From Colletotrichum lupini (lineage: Eukaryota > Ascomycota > Sordariomycetes > Glomerellales > Glomerellaceae), in the NCBI RefSeq assembly GCF_023278565.1, contig NC_064672.1, positions 7,564,001 to 7,628,000 on the forward strand: 64,000 bases of DNA. Reading direction: 5' to 3'. Positions 48,795 through 58,115 of this stretch are shown piece after piece (the stretch's first letter is position 1; each line of letters begins with the position of its first letter). Position numbers and translations under genes: made by a program. The notes under the pieces were generated by a model that saw nothing but the letters and a program-made list of their open reading frames with translations, did not search any database and had not been told where the DNA came from.

Positions 48795-49861
48795 TGGGGC
48801 TTTCGTTCGATCGCAGTGTTGTTGAGATGTCTGTTCTGCGTGCGTCGACGTGTCAATGGGTTGGAAAGGGAAAAGATGGGTGCGATCGCGTGGTTTTGGG
48901 AAGAAGAAGTTGAGGGTGGAAATAAGCCGCGCCAGGTGGGATGGAACGACGGCGGCGGGTGGTTTCAGCACGGGAGCGAGGCTGCGAAGAGGAAGGTTCC
49001 AAGGTTGAGGTTTTCCCTGAGGTCAGCGGAAGGAGCGATCGCCTAGCACAAGGTTCCAGCCAATACCGGCAGCCGGTGACGAGATCCCAGCAGGGATTGG
49101 AGCTGTTGGTTCCTGGGGAACTTCCGCGGTCGAGTCCTGATTGGCAGATAAAGGCGGGTTTCTCTCGCTTGCCAGTGGAAGCTTGCTGGAGCACGCTGTA
49201 ACCTCAGCGGTCTAATGCACCCTACAGTCACCGTGAAACACTCGACGCCTGCTCATAGTCCGGTACCTTACCTAAAGTACCTCACCTTTCCATTGCCTCT
49301 GGAACCTTGGAAAGTAGGTAAGGTACCTTAACTGCTTACACCGTACCTATGTAGGTACCTCACCAAACACAGGCCGACCTCGCTTGCCCAGCGAAGGTTC
49401 GTTGGGCCTCCACCGGTTCCTCGAGTCCTCTCTACACTACTGCGTATCCGTGGTAGGGCCGCTTCTCATCCCCTTTCACGTGGAAAGCAGCCGGTTGGAA
49501 GCTCACCTCAGAAACGGGGTTCACAGGTATCCTTGAAGTGACGAGATCGTAGGTCACTCACTCGGAGGGGTCCTCTGGGATTATCGCCGCTTGCGATCCC
49601 GCCTTTTGATCCAACAAAAAACAACCGGGTCGGTGCGATATGGGTCTCTTCTTTACCGCCTAGTTCAAAGCCTTAGTCCTGCGATTCTTGCCCTCATCGT
49701 CGTCCAAGCTCTGTGAAAGATCCTACTGCATTGCCGCCGGCTAGAAGCATCTGAAAGGTGCAGTCAAGCCCAGTTCTAGGGTCGTATTCCTGCGGCTCTC
49801 TCCAAGCAGATAATACCGCCTGCAAGCATCTCACCGCGGGGCACTACACACTAACCGAATC
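48795..49861. promoter_or_regulatory. Divergent promoter region uba2 / qng1
   Basis: This 1.07 kb lies between two divergent start codons and should serve both genes. It contains a cluster of GGTACCTTACCTA motifs with a 13-bp perfect inverted repeat (49262-49328), a further palindromic GTACCTATGTAGGTAC copy near 49345-49360, and TTCACGTGGAAA near 49476. Confidence 0.5.
49262..49328. repeat. 13-bp perfect inverted repeat (GGTACCTTACCTA)
   Basis: GGTACCTTACCTA at 49262-49274 is mirrored by TAGGTAAGGTACC at 49316-49328, with a 41-nt spacer. Both arms belong to a motif found repeatedly in the intergenic DNA of this window. Confidence 0.75.
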
Positions 49862-51020
49862 ATGTCCGACGACGAGCCCGACCTCGAACTCCTGGCCCTC
49901 CTCCGCCAGCGGTTCCAGGGGAAGCTCAACATCGACGATGAGCCCGAGACGGGCGTCCTCGACGGCGCCGAGTTCGTCTACGACAACTCCATCGACGTCG
50001 CCATCGACATGAGGGCCACAAAGAGGGCCGCCGCCACCATCTACGCCCAGATGGAACAGAAGAAGTACTCCACCTCCACCTGGGCAGAGCACGAGCTGCA
50101 CCCAAAGACTAAAGACGAGAGCACCGCCGCCTTCATCTTCACCATGGACCTGCTCAACTTCTGCTTCTGGTCAGAGAAGCCCGAGGACGAGAGGTACGCC
50201 GTCGAGTACCGCGGCAAGACCTGGACGGGCTACTGGAGCATGGTCGCCTCGCTGCAGCGCGCCCTCGAGGAAGGCATCCCCATCACCAGCTCCGATTTTT
50301 GGCAGAGCGAGGACGAATGCAACTTGGAGGTTCTCAGACACGTCTTCCGCTCCAAGACGGAGGAGGAGATGCCCCTTCTTGAGGAACGCTTGGCGTGCTT
50401 GCGGGAAGCCGGCACTGTCTTGTATGAGAGGTACAGTTGCAGCGTGACGAAACTGGTCGAGGCCGCCAACGGGTCGGCCGCACGGCTTGTGAACTTGCTC
50501 GCCCGCGATTTTGACTGTTTCCGTGATGAGCACAAGTTCGACGGCCGTCGGAAGCCGGTGAGAATCCTCAAGAGAGCGCAGATCCTCGTGGCCGACATTT
50601 GGGCATGCTTTGGCGGTGAGGGCATTGGTGCCTTTAAGGATATCGACAAGATCACCATGTTCGCCGACTACCGGGTCCCGCAGATCCTCAGCACCATGGG
50701 TTGTTTGTATTATAGCCCTTCGCTGGCGACGGCTATCACTGATAAGCGGGTTATTGAGAGCGGGTCGAGGTTGGAGTTGCAATTGAGAGGTGAGCCTTTG
50801 CAACTACTATGTCACTTCTCCAAGCGTCTTGCTAACTATGAGAACAGCGTGCAGTATTTGGTGCGTTGAGCTCATCAAACGGGAGATCCAGAGGGACCAC
50901 CCTGGGACGAGCGTCAATGCCATTTTGATCGATTTCTTTTTGTATGATACCATGAAGGAGCTGGAGGCCGCTGGCACGGAGACGATAGGACATCACAGAA
51001 CGCGGAGTATTTGGTACTGA
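49862..51020 (+). CDS. qng1: Queuosine 5'-phosphate N-glycosylase (queuosine salvage protein, DUF2419)
   Basis: Family of human QNG1 (C9orf64) and fission yeast homologue, which release queuine from queuosine 5'-phosphate so that it can be inserted into tRNA by eukaryotic TGT. Exons are 49862-50789 and 50848-51020 (intron 58 bp, donor GTGAGC, phase 1), giving 366 residues, normal for the family. Conserved stretches are FIFTMDLLNFCFWS, GYWSMVASLQRALEEGIPI, LLARDFDCFRDE, RKPVRILKRAQILVADIWAC, MFADYRVPQIL and the C-terminal SVNAILIDFFLYD followed by RTRSIWY. The aromatic residues (FCFWSE, YWS) and the Lys/Asp of KRAQILVADIW are where the family binds and cleaves its substrate. No targeting signal is seen. 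Its presence implies that this fungus scavenges queuine or queuosine. Confidence 0.93.
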
Positions 51021-51665
51021 GGTAGAGAGCAGCTTGATCAAGATATGGCCAAGATGGGGAGACGAGAGACCTTCAGCACCTCTGATAAGGGGTATAATTC
51101 ATGTTCGCTGCTGTCCACCTAGCATAGAACATTTCGTGTGATAAATTACAGCAAAACCCTCGTGTCGCATATGCCTCGTTTTCCACTCCTCAAAAAACCG
51201 ATCCGTTAAAGCCATCGAACCGCTAGCAACTCCAAACTCCGTCTGCTTATTCACACATGGTTTTCGCGGGAAGGAGGCACCTCGACGGTCACCCGGTCAG
51301 CCATCCGTGCCTTCCCCCCTTGGTCACCCCCCAAAGGTCCACGAATACACAACCAAACTTTCATCCGATGCCATTCCGCCACAATCAGAGCCTTCATATA
51401 CCCCCTCAATCCCATTCCTGTCACCAGCACAGCAGGCGCCCCCTAGGTCGGGGGTCAGGTCAAACTGTGGCGTGGGTGGTGGAATGGTTAATGGTCAACA
51501 TTCAAATCGCCAACCAGCCTACGCGACGACAGGCTCAGCGCATACGAGTACCGAGTTCGAATCCCAGCATGAGCACCAAGAGATGTAGCCCCCAATTCAG
51601 CACCGGGGGGGTGAACTCTTTTGACCTTTTTGACCTTTGTAGATGCTTGCTGAGATCCTCCACAA
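51021..51665. other. Convergent intergenic region qng1 / cdm1
   Basis: This stretch contains both 3' UTRs and, between them, a degenerate tRNA-like sequence (51471-51579). Confidence 0.5.
51471..51579 (+). pseudogene. Degenerate tRNA-like sequence (A-box and B-box present)
   Basis: TGGTGGAATGG matches the Pol III A-box pattern (TGGYNNARNGG) and, about 75 nt on, AGTTCGAATCC matches the B-box. The segment ends in GAGCACCA. The T-arm pairs at only 3 of 5 positions and the acceptor arms do not pair properly. Both failing T-stem pairs would be repaired by one A to G change each, as expected after G to A decay. No anticodon arm can be assigned, so a functional tRNA (with intron) is unlikely but not excluded. 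Confidence 0.25.
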
Positions 51666-52318
51666 TTACGAGGCTCCGACCGCTGTCGAGTTCATAAGCT
51701 CGTCTAAGTGAGCCCGGTCCGAAGCGTGGCCCTTATTCTCTTGCTTTAGAAGTACCGCAAGGACCTCGATTGGCGGGTTGAGACCTAGCCTCTCCGCGCG
51801 CTGCCACCGCTTCATGCGCTGGAGGCCGATGCAGGGCTGCAAGTCATATCAGTATCTCTAGCCAGAAAGCAATTGTGGTCAGGATAACTTACACCATATT
51901 GAGAGCTAACGTCAAAGTATCGCAAAACCCTCTCAGCCAGACTCACATCACCTTGGTGCACCCTAGGCGCAATGCGCTGAGCCTCGATCGACTTCCAGTA
52001 CTTGTTAATCTGGGCGTCGCTGATCTTCTCGGCCCTCACTTCGGCCTCTGATTTTTCGGGAACTTCTTCCTTGGCTTCAACCTTCTCAACCTCGGGCGTC
52101 AAGGGTTCTTCGATCTGAATCTCGTCGACATCCTTGTGCTCCTTATTACTTGGCTTGGCGATATCGGAACGGTCAATGGCAGAGGAAAGAGCCACTGTTT
52201 TCTTGGTGTCCTTGGGCACCGGCTTCGATACTCTGTTGGAGAAGCTGATGGTCGATTGGCCTCGCGCTGGGCCAGGTCTGGCGCGGCCTCCTCCTGTTGA
52301 TCTCCTGGTGGTTGGCAT
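51666..52318 (-). CDS. cdm1: DNA polymerase delta subunit 4 (Cdm1/POLD4)
   Basis: Small accessory subunit of replicative DNA polymerase delta. Exons are 51893-52318 and 51666-51836 (intron 56 bp, donor GTAAGT, phase 0), giving 198 residues. The conserved POLD4 core is at the C-terminus: INKYWKSIEAQRIAPRVHQG, LRYFDVSSQYGPCIGLQRMK and RWQRAERLGLNPPIEVLAVL. The core is completed only by splicing, since GPCIG spans the junction. The N-terminus is basic and disordered, with QSTISFSNRV at ~21-30, which resembles a PCNA-interacting motif in imperfect form. The middle is acidic/Lys-rich. It ends HLDELMNSTAVGAS. The start ATG is the first in frame. A CACGTG box and a TTTGGCGGGG element lie upstream. 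Confidence 0.93.
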
Positions 52319-52793
52319 TGTGTGAATCGTCGCAAGTACGTGGGCTGGCAGGGGTCTAAATGGGTGGGTGTGAGAACGTCAAGTTTGAGTGACCGATTTA
52401 CGGAAAATCGAGGTATTGATAACGTCAATCTGATGAATCTGAAATATCACTGATCGAAGGGCAATGCTTCAGATAATGTCACCAATGGGTGTTGTCGCAA
52501 TGTCATCTGTGAACCAGCGCTGGGATGTAATGAATGACGAAAGAGGTAGGAAGGTGGCAGGGGCTTTAATTTGGCGGGGCAACGCGAGGTAGGAGCCAAA
52601 CCACGTGATTCACTGTGCCTAATGAGCGGTACACATCATTACTGACACTGTCCTCATCATCGTCGTGATTGTTCGTTGTTCATTTCGACATATCTCTATC
52701 GTCTGTCTTCGGTTATGCCACAGGAAGTTTCATATTCCAGGGTTCTTTGGATGCACGCCGACTCTTCCTTGACTTTTTGGTTCCCCTACTCCT
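52319..52793. promoter_or_regulatory. cdm1 promoter region and ski8 3' side
   Basis: This 475 bp holds the cdm1 promoter and the ski8 3' UTR (both genes on the minus strand). Plus-strand elements are TTTGGCGGGG (52570-52579), similar to E2F/MBF-type sites, and CACGTG (52602-52607), 284 bp before the cdm1 ATG. Confidence 0.35.
52602..52607. promoter_or_regulatory. CACGTG E-box upstream of cdm1
   Basis: Palindromic CACGTG in context ACCACGTGATT. Function is inferred from position only. Confidence 0.22.
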
Positions 52794-53943
52794 TTATGCA
52801 CCAGTAGCTTCCCTATAGAATGAAATGCTCCTGTTGGCGCCCGCCGTACAGAAAGACTCGTTCTTTCCAGTCTTCGGGAGCCACTTGACAGCCCACAAAG
52901 CCTTGTCTGTCTCGCTATGCGTCGCGACACAGGCGCTACGCTCCACTGACCAGACCTTGACCTTTCCGTCCATCGCTCCGCTAAGCAAGTATTCACCCGT
53001 GTCGTTCCAGTCAACAGATGTGATCCATGAGGAGTGGCCAGTCATGTTGCTGACTTGCTCGCCATTCTTGATGTCGTAGAGAGCAATAACGGATGAGTCG
53101 CCAGCAGCAGCGAGTCTGGTGTTTCCAGGGGAGAATGAGACAGAGCGGACAGATTTGACCAGGCCTGGGGAGATTTCTTTAGCAAACAATCATTACGAGT
53201 AAAACGTTCGGTGAGGGTATTACCTGGTAGTGAGAATAACAACTTTCCGTTGTCATTGTTGAAGACGTAGACAGCTCCGTTCTGGTGGCCACTGGCAGTG
53301 TATCGCCCATCACGGCTCAAGTCGACCGACATACCAAAGCTTCCCTGGCCAGGGCTTCCCGTCTCGTACTCTCTAATCTTGGGCGTGCCCTCTTCTCCAA
53401 CGTCCCACACATTCACCCGGCCGTCGTAGGTCGTACCCGCCAGGAATTTTCCATCTTCGCTAAGCGCAATGGCCCAGACCTCGCCGGCCTTGGCCGCCTT
53501 GTTCGTGATCTCTGAGTGGAGCTTCCACTCGCTCGTGTCCTTGTTGATGACCCAGATCTTCACCTCGCCGGCGAAGCCTGCACTCGCGGCGACCAGACCA
53601 TTGCGGGAGGTGCAGATGTGGTGGCAGCCCAGCTTGTGTGCACCGCTGATGGATTGCGTGATGGGGATCGTGGGGTCGGCTGTGTCGTGGATGTGGAGGG
53701 TCGATGAGCCGCTTGCAGATAAGACGGCCCTTGAGGTAGTGGCCAAACTGAAGATATCGGTTATGTGGGCTAACGTTGCTGCATGTTAGCAAGATGAAGC
53801 TCTAGAGACGATGGTTCGGAGGTTCTCAAGCTCTAGCTGATAGGTAGCTCACCATTATCCACAGTGTGTGTGGTCAAATATTGTTTCGACTGGCAGAATT
53901 AGCTTCCTTTTCGTACACGAACAGACAATTGAGGTCGTACCAT
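52794..53943 (-). CDS. ski8: Ski8, WD40 subunit of the Ski complex
   Basis: WD-repeat protein Ski8/Rec14, a subunit of the Ski2-Ski3-Ski8 complex that feeds mRNA to the cytoplasmic exosome; in yeasts it also acts with Spo11 in meiotic recombination. Exons are 53941-53943 (the ATG only), 53853-53889, 53224-53769 and 52794-53164. Introns of 51, 83 and 59 bp fit all phases, giving 318 residues. The N-terminus is then MSKQYLTTHTVDNAHITDIF, which matches the conserved Ski8 start; no other nearby ATG joins in frame. WD repeats include GEVKIWVIN, GRVNVWDVG, GAVYVFNN, SVIALYDIKN and GKVKVWSVE, consistent with a seven-blade propeller. The first intron has a good branch site (GCTAATTC) before GCCAG. 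The end is SISFYREATGA. Confidence 0.93.
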
Positions 53944-54454
53944 GATTCCCAGTCCATGCGAAGCTCGTACCGCTGTAGTTGATGCGCGGTTGTGAGTAGG
54001 AAGGTGATGGACGCGATGTGGTCGGGAAGGTGGGGGCTGACATCACACATTTGCGAGAAAAGACCCCTGCAAAGAGCAGCTGGGGCACGGCAGGAGGGGC
54101 AATGGAGGGGCACCAGCAAGTACCCTTGCTCAGTTTACCTCAGCACCCCGACTTTATTCAACCTCATTCTTTTTTCATCTTCTAAACATGTATCTCGGGG
54201 AACACTTATGAAGAGTAGTTTCCTTCCGTTTAATTCTATGATGACAGTACTACTCGCAGAGAGATCAACTTGCCTTCGAAAAACAATGCTGCCCGCTTAC
54301 ATGGCTCCTGTTTCTACCTCAGCCTTCGATGGCCTTTTGTATAAGTCAAAACGCCTTTGAATTCTTTGTACAAACCACAAGGGTTTCTAGCAGTCGCTTC
54401 TCAAAGCTACAGTCTCCAGCTCTCAAACTTACCGGGTTACTCGCCGAGCTCAAC
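53944..54454. other. Intergenic region ski8 promoter / ankyrin gene 3' side
   Basis: Short interval between two minus-strand genes, containing the ski8 promoter. No open frame with family features. Confidence 0.55.
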
Positions 54455-55489
54455 TCACCTCGTCGGAGCAATCGCTTCCTGCTCACGGAAGAACTCGACC
54501 ATTGTAACATTCTGACAGTAAAGAGCCAACTCATACGGCGTCAAGCCACCGATGTAGGGCTCGCCAGACTCCTTCGCTCCGCCCAAGGTCGTTCTGGCCC
54601 GCAATTCAGCCCCTGCTTTGATCAGCGCCTTTGCAGTAGGTATCATGGCTTGGTCCTGCTTTTGCTGAGACATTCGTCGAGGGTCCTCCGGATCAGGATG
54701 CCATCTCCGCGCGTAGCACGCCATGTGGAGAGGCGTCCATCCCCGAGGGCCGAGGGCATTGGCGTCTGCGCCTTTCTTGAGAAGGAGCTCAACGGTCACG
54801 CTCGCTCGTACGCCCCATCTACATACGACATGCAGTGGCGTGATCCCGTTGGTGTCTGTGGTATTTGGGTCGGCGCCGTGAGAGAGCAACCACTTGATTG
54901 CTTGATGTCGCCCGGTGACGTCGCCATACGCCGCCGCGAGCAAGGGTGTGCCGAAGTTGTACGTCTTTGACCTTTGCAGTATGGGGAAGTTGCTTCCAAA
55001 AGTGCTTTCTACGCGTCCATAGTTCATCATGTCTATTGGGGTTCCGGTCTTCTCAAAGGCGTAGTTGACTGATGCGCCGGCCTCGACGGCCGCTCCCAAC
55101 GCAAGGAGGTTGCCGTTGAAGCTGGCCCATCGAAGAGCATACCAGTCATCCTCTTGTCCACTTCGCTGGTAAAGCACACACCTCAACGTTTGATACAGTG
55201 ACCTACATGTGATGGCCAAATTTTTGAGGTCGGTAATGCCTTCAAGAACGTTCGATAGCGTTGGCTTATTGGGGTCTTCGTAAAAATAGTCATCCACTAT
55301 CTTCAGGTCATCGGAGTCGGAGTCGGCCTCGGCTTCGAGAGCACCGTGAAGTCTTAGATGTTTTGCTGGCTTTGGCTTCGGTCGTGGGCCAATGGCTTTC
55401 ACGATCTGCAGGACAAGCTCCGTTGGGATAGGAATGCCTGCCCGACCGGTGGTCTTGGAGTCGTCTCGAGGCGGCTGAGGTGATGTCAT
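54455..55489 (-). CDS. Ankyrin-repeat protein with F-box-like N-terminus
   Basis: Single-exon protein of 344 residues. Residues ~20-100 resemble a degenerate F-box (IPTELVLQIVKAIGPR, then DLKNLAITCRSLYQTLR), interrupted by an acidic insert (EAEADSDSDDLKIVDDYFYE). Ankyrin repeats follow from ~118: WASFNGNLLALGAAVEAGAS, GTPLLAAAYGD...WLLSHGADPN, GITPLHVVCRWG...LLLKKGADAN, GWTPLHMACYARR...LIKAGAELRA and GLTPYELALYCQN. F-box/ankyrin proteins can be substrate receptors for SCF ubiquitin ligases, but this family is large and variable in filamentous fungi and the substrate is unknown. The first ATG is 55489; the frame is open upstream only to a TTG. Confidence 0.8.
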   Translation of the reverse strand: MTSPQPPRDDSKTTGRAGIPIPTELVLQIVKAIGPRPKPKPAKHLRLHGALEAEADSDSDDLKIVDDYFYEDPNKPTLSNVLEGITDLKNLAITCRSLYQTLRCVLYQRSGQEDDWYALRWASFNGNLLALGAAVEAGASVNYAFEKTGTPIDMMNYGRVESTFGSNFPILQRSKTYNFGTPLLAAAYGDVTGRHQAIKWLLSHGADPNTTDTNGITPLHVVCRWGVRASVTVELLLKKGADANALGPRGWTPLHMACYARRWHPDPEDPRRMSQQKQDQAMIPTAKALIKAGAELRARTTLGGAKESGEPYIGGLTPYELALYCQNVTMVEFFREQEAIAPTR

Positions 55490-56804
55490 GTCGGCAACTT
55501 GATTCAGTCCCAAAGTCGTACTTACTAGGTGTCTTTGCCGTTTTATCCACGTCTATGCGACCTCTGTTAGTTGCATCAGATAGGCGTGTTTGTGTCTACT
55601 TGCAAGTTGTGGTTGACTTTAGAAGAGTCAGTCATTGTATTATGTAGTTTGGTATCCCGATGCACAGACAGTTCGCACTCTTGTCTGCAGACTGACTTCT
55701 CAAAAAATATCTATGACCATATCTTTGCTCGCCGTAGTTGATCATGATCTATCAGATTGCACGGCTTCAATGTCGCTTTGCTTTGGTCTTATTGTTCCAA
55801 ATACCACGTGTTATTCACACAGAACAATGGAGGACTTGCCCCAGTGTCATAAAACTGGGACTCCATCTTTGTCTAAGGTTACAACCCCTACTTCCGTTGA
55901 ACATTTCTTTGTTGATCCTATTAGCCAACCAGTACCCGATGGTTGGTTCTTGGAGCTGGATTGTTAAGGAGGGGAGGCTAGAAAGAAGAAAAGGCCTGGC
56001 GGCAAGACTAAAGTCAATACATCAGAGTCGTGGCGGAACAGATGTAAAAGTTCGCTTAGGAAGTAATCCTCTGTAGGCGCCAAACTTTGGGAGATCAAGT
56101 AGCATCATCAAATGAGTGCAGCAGACAATGGAACTCAGCGTAACCTGTGTCTATCACCGAGGTTGATGTCGATGGCCCCATCTCAGCGGGCCCGGCCATC
56201 GAAACCGCGTGGATCCAGTCTTTCCGTGTTGTAACCGAGTTCTGCTTTTGGTATTCAAAAGCCGTGCCCGCTCGAGACATTCTTCTACATCGACCTTGGT
56301 CTACAGACGAGATGTACGTTCATAGGGATGTTGTTTTGCCAATATTTTCCACAATTGTCGGAGTTCCGACTGTTTGTACCCGAGTCCATCATGAGATATC
56401 GATCAAGTGATGTTTGCCGTGTACCTAGTGATAGGCTCCTTCAAACGCCTGCTTTTTGCCCACGTTCCCGGCGGCATGTAGATAACCCTGAGCTTGCCAC
56501 ATTGAAATTCATTGTAAAGATGCGCTGATGAACACATTCGCAACCTCCAGACGAAGTTCGAGGACCTTTGTTCGCCACTTGATGATCAGCCCATCATTTC
56601 AAGCCACTCGGGGCGGATGTAGAGGCGAGCCTTGCTTCAAAGCTTCAGCGGCATTTCACTCTATTTCATGACCAGTAAACACCGGTCTGATGACAGCTGG
56701 GCACGTCGGAAGAAGGTGATGGATTGTCCCAAACGCCAAAGTATGCTAACCAATTGTACACTTGAATATACACGTCTCGAAATGTTACACGGCCATTGGG
56801 CGAT
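55490..56804. other. Intergenic region ankyrin gene / mrpl32
   Basis: This 1.3 kb is A+T-richer than the genes. Short frames (for example 56147-56410, +) show no family resemblance. It holds the ankyrin gene promoter and the mrpl32 3' UTR. Confidence 0.5.
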
Positions 56805-57274
56805 TTAAACGAACTTTCCTGAGGGGTTCTCCTCTTTCCACATATCCTTGATCTCTGCACAATGGTTGTCAGTTTGACGTGTACGAAGAACGGTTCCTGC
56901 AAGGGAGACGTACTGCTCAGGCAGTGTGGGCATACCACGTGCTGCCTCTTGATCTGGCCGCAGCCTGGGCACTTGCACAGAGACTTGACATCCTGCAACG
57001 CCTTGCCTGCCATCTGCCTGTGTCTCTTCTTCGAGTGAGAGGTCTTCTTCTTGGGTACCGCTCGCAAGATGGACTCCCAGATGCCGCCGAGCCAGGCGGG
57101 GATGTTGAGGTTGAAAGCCGGGAGCGCGAAGGAGAGCGCCGGGAGGAACGAGTTGGTGACTTGGCGTGTGTAGAGGGAGAGGATTCTTGGTGACTGAGCG
57201 AAGGCTGGCGCGGAGATGCGAGGGAAGAGGGAGGTTATGCGCAAAGGCTGCGCGCCCATGGCGATGGCTGCCAT
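56805..57274 (-). CDS. mrpl32: Mitochondrial large-ribosomal-subunit protein bL32m (Mrpl32)
   Basis: Nucleus-encoded bL32 of the mitochondrial 54S subunit. Exons are 56914-57274 and 56805-56854 (intron 59 bp, phase 1), giving 136 residues. The first ~72 residues form a long basic/hydroxylated, acid-poor presequence (PLRITSLFPRISAPAFAQSP). The mature part begins near AVPKKKTSHSKKRHRQMAGK, the universal bL32 signature. Four zinc cysteines are C102, C105, C115 and C118 (CPGC ... CPHC). After splicing it ends LSKIKDMWKEENPSGKFV. In yeast the presequence of this protein is removed by the m-AAA protease; the long presequence here fits that route. The start ATG at 57274 is followed by a second in-frame ATG five codons on. 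Confidence 0.94.
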
Positions 57275-58115
57275 TTTTTGGGATGGTGATCGATCGTTTC
57301 GAGCTCTAATGGAGGGGTTGTCGGGAAGTCAGGGACTGCCAAAATTAGAACCGGGGTTCTTTGTAGACGACGATATTGATTCGGGCCGCGATTTCTTTTG
57401 CTGCCGGGTATCGAGGGTTCGTGGCTGCGTAGATGTTCTGTCGTGAAAATGTGTATCCACGTTGAAGCTGCTGCTACACCACTGTCGTGCACATCGCGAG
57501 GCTCAAGCTTGTTCCATTCCGAGCCGGAAAAAAAAACCGGCTTGCGACCGGGGAGCTGTCAATTGAGATCTGCCAGCCAATCACAGCTTTGAAAGTGCAC
57601 AGACCGCCATCAGCCAATCAAGAAGATGGAGACCCCTTTTCCCCTTTCCCTCCCACACCCCCTGCACCTACCTCCCTGCAGGGAAATTATTTGTTTGCTG
57701 GAGTGGAAGGAGCAACCTATTAGCTGCAGCCAACGGCGACAGCCAGTGCCTGGCAGACAGGACACGGGGGGCACTGGGGGGTGGACGGGGACGGGTAGCA
57801 AGCAAGTGCCAGCGAGAGAGGAAATTACCCTTGGTTGGGCCAAATCATTTGGTTGACTTTCCCACCTGGGCTCATTCTCATTCACCGGCTTCTGTCCTTC
57901 AGAAACATCCGCCAACCTCGTGATCCTCTTTTTCCTCTCTCCCTGCCCATCGCCTTCTCCAACTCCGTCTCTCCTCCCCCTTGACGAGGCCGCAATTCGA
58001 GTTCGAGTACTAGATACCCTTCTTGGAACACAGAAACGTATCTCAACTTCACTCCTTAAAAGCACACACTCACGCGCACCGTTCACTCTCGCTCCCTTGC
58101 GGAAAAGCTATCACA
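57275..58115. promoter_or_regulatory. Divergent promoter region mrpl32 / cdc10
   Basis: This 841 bp lies between divergent start codons. It is CT-rich toward the septin gene (57890-57985), as in typical fungal leaders. No coding frame is supported. Confidence 0.45.
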
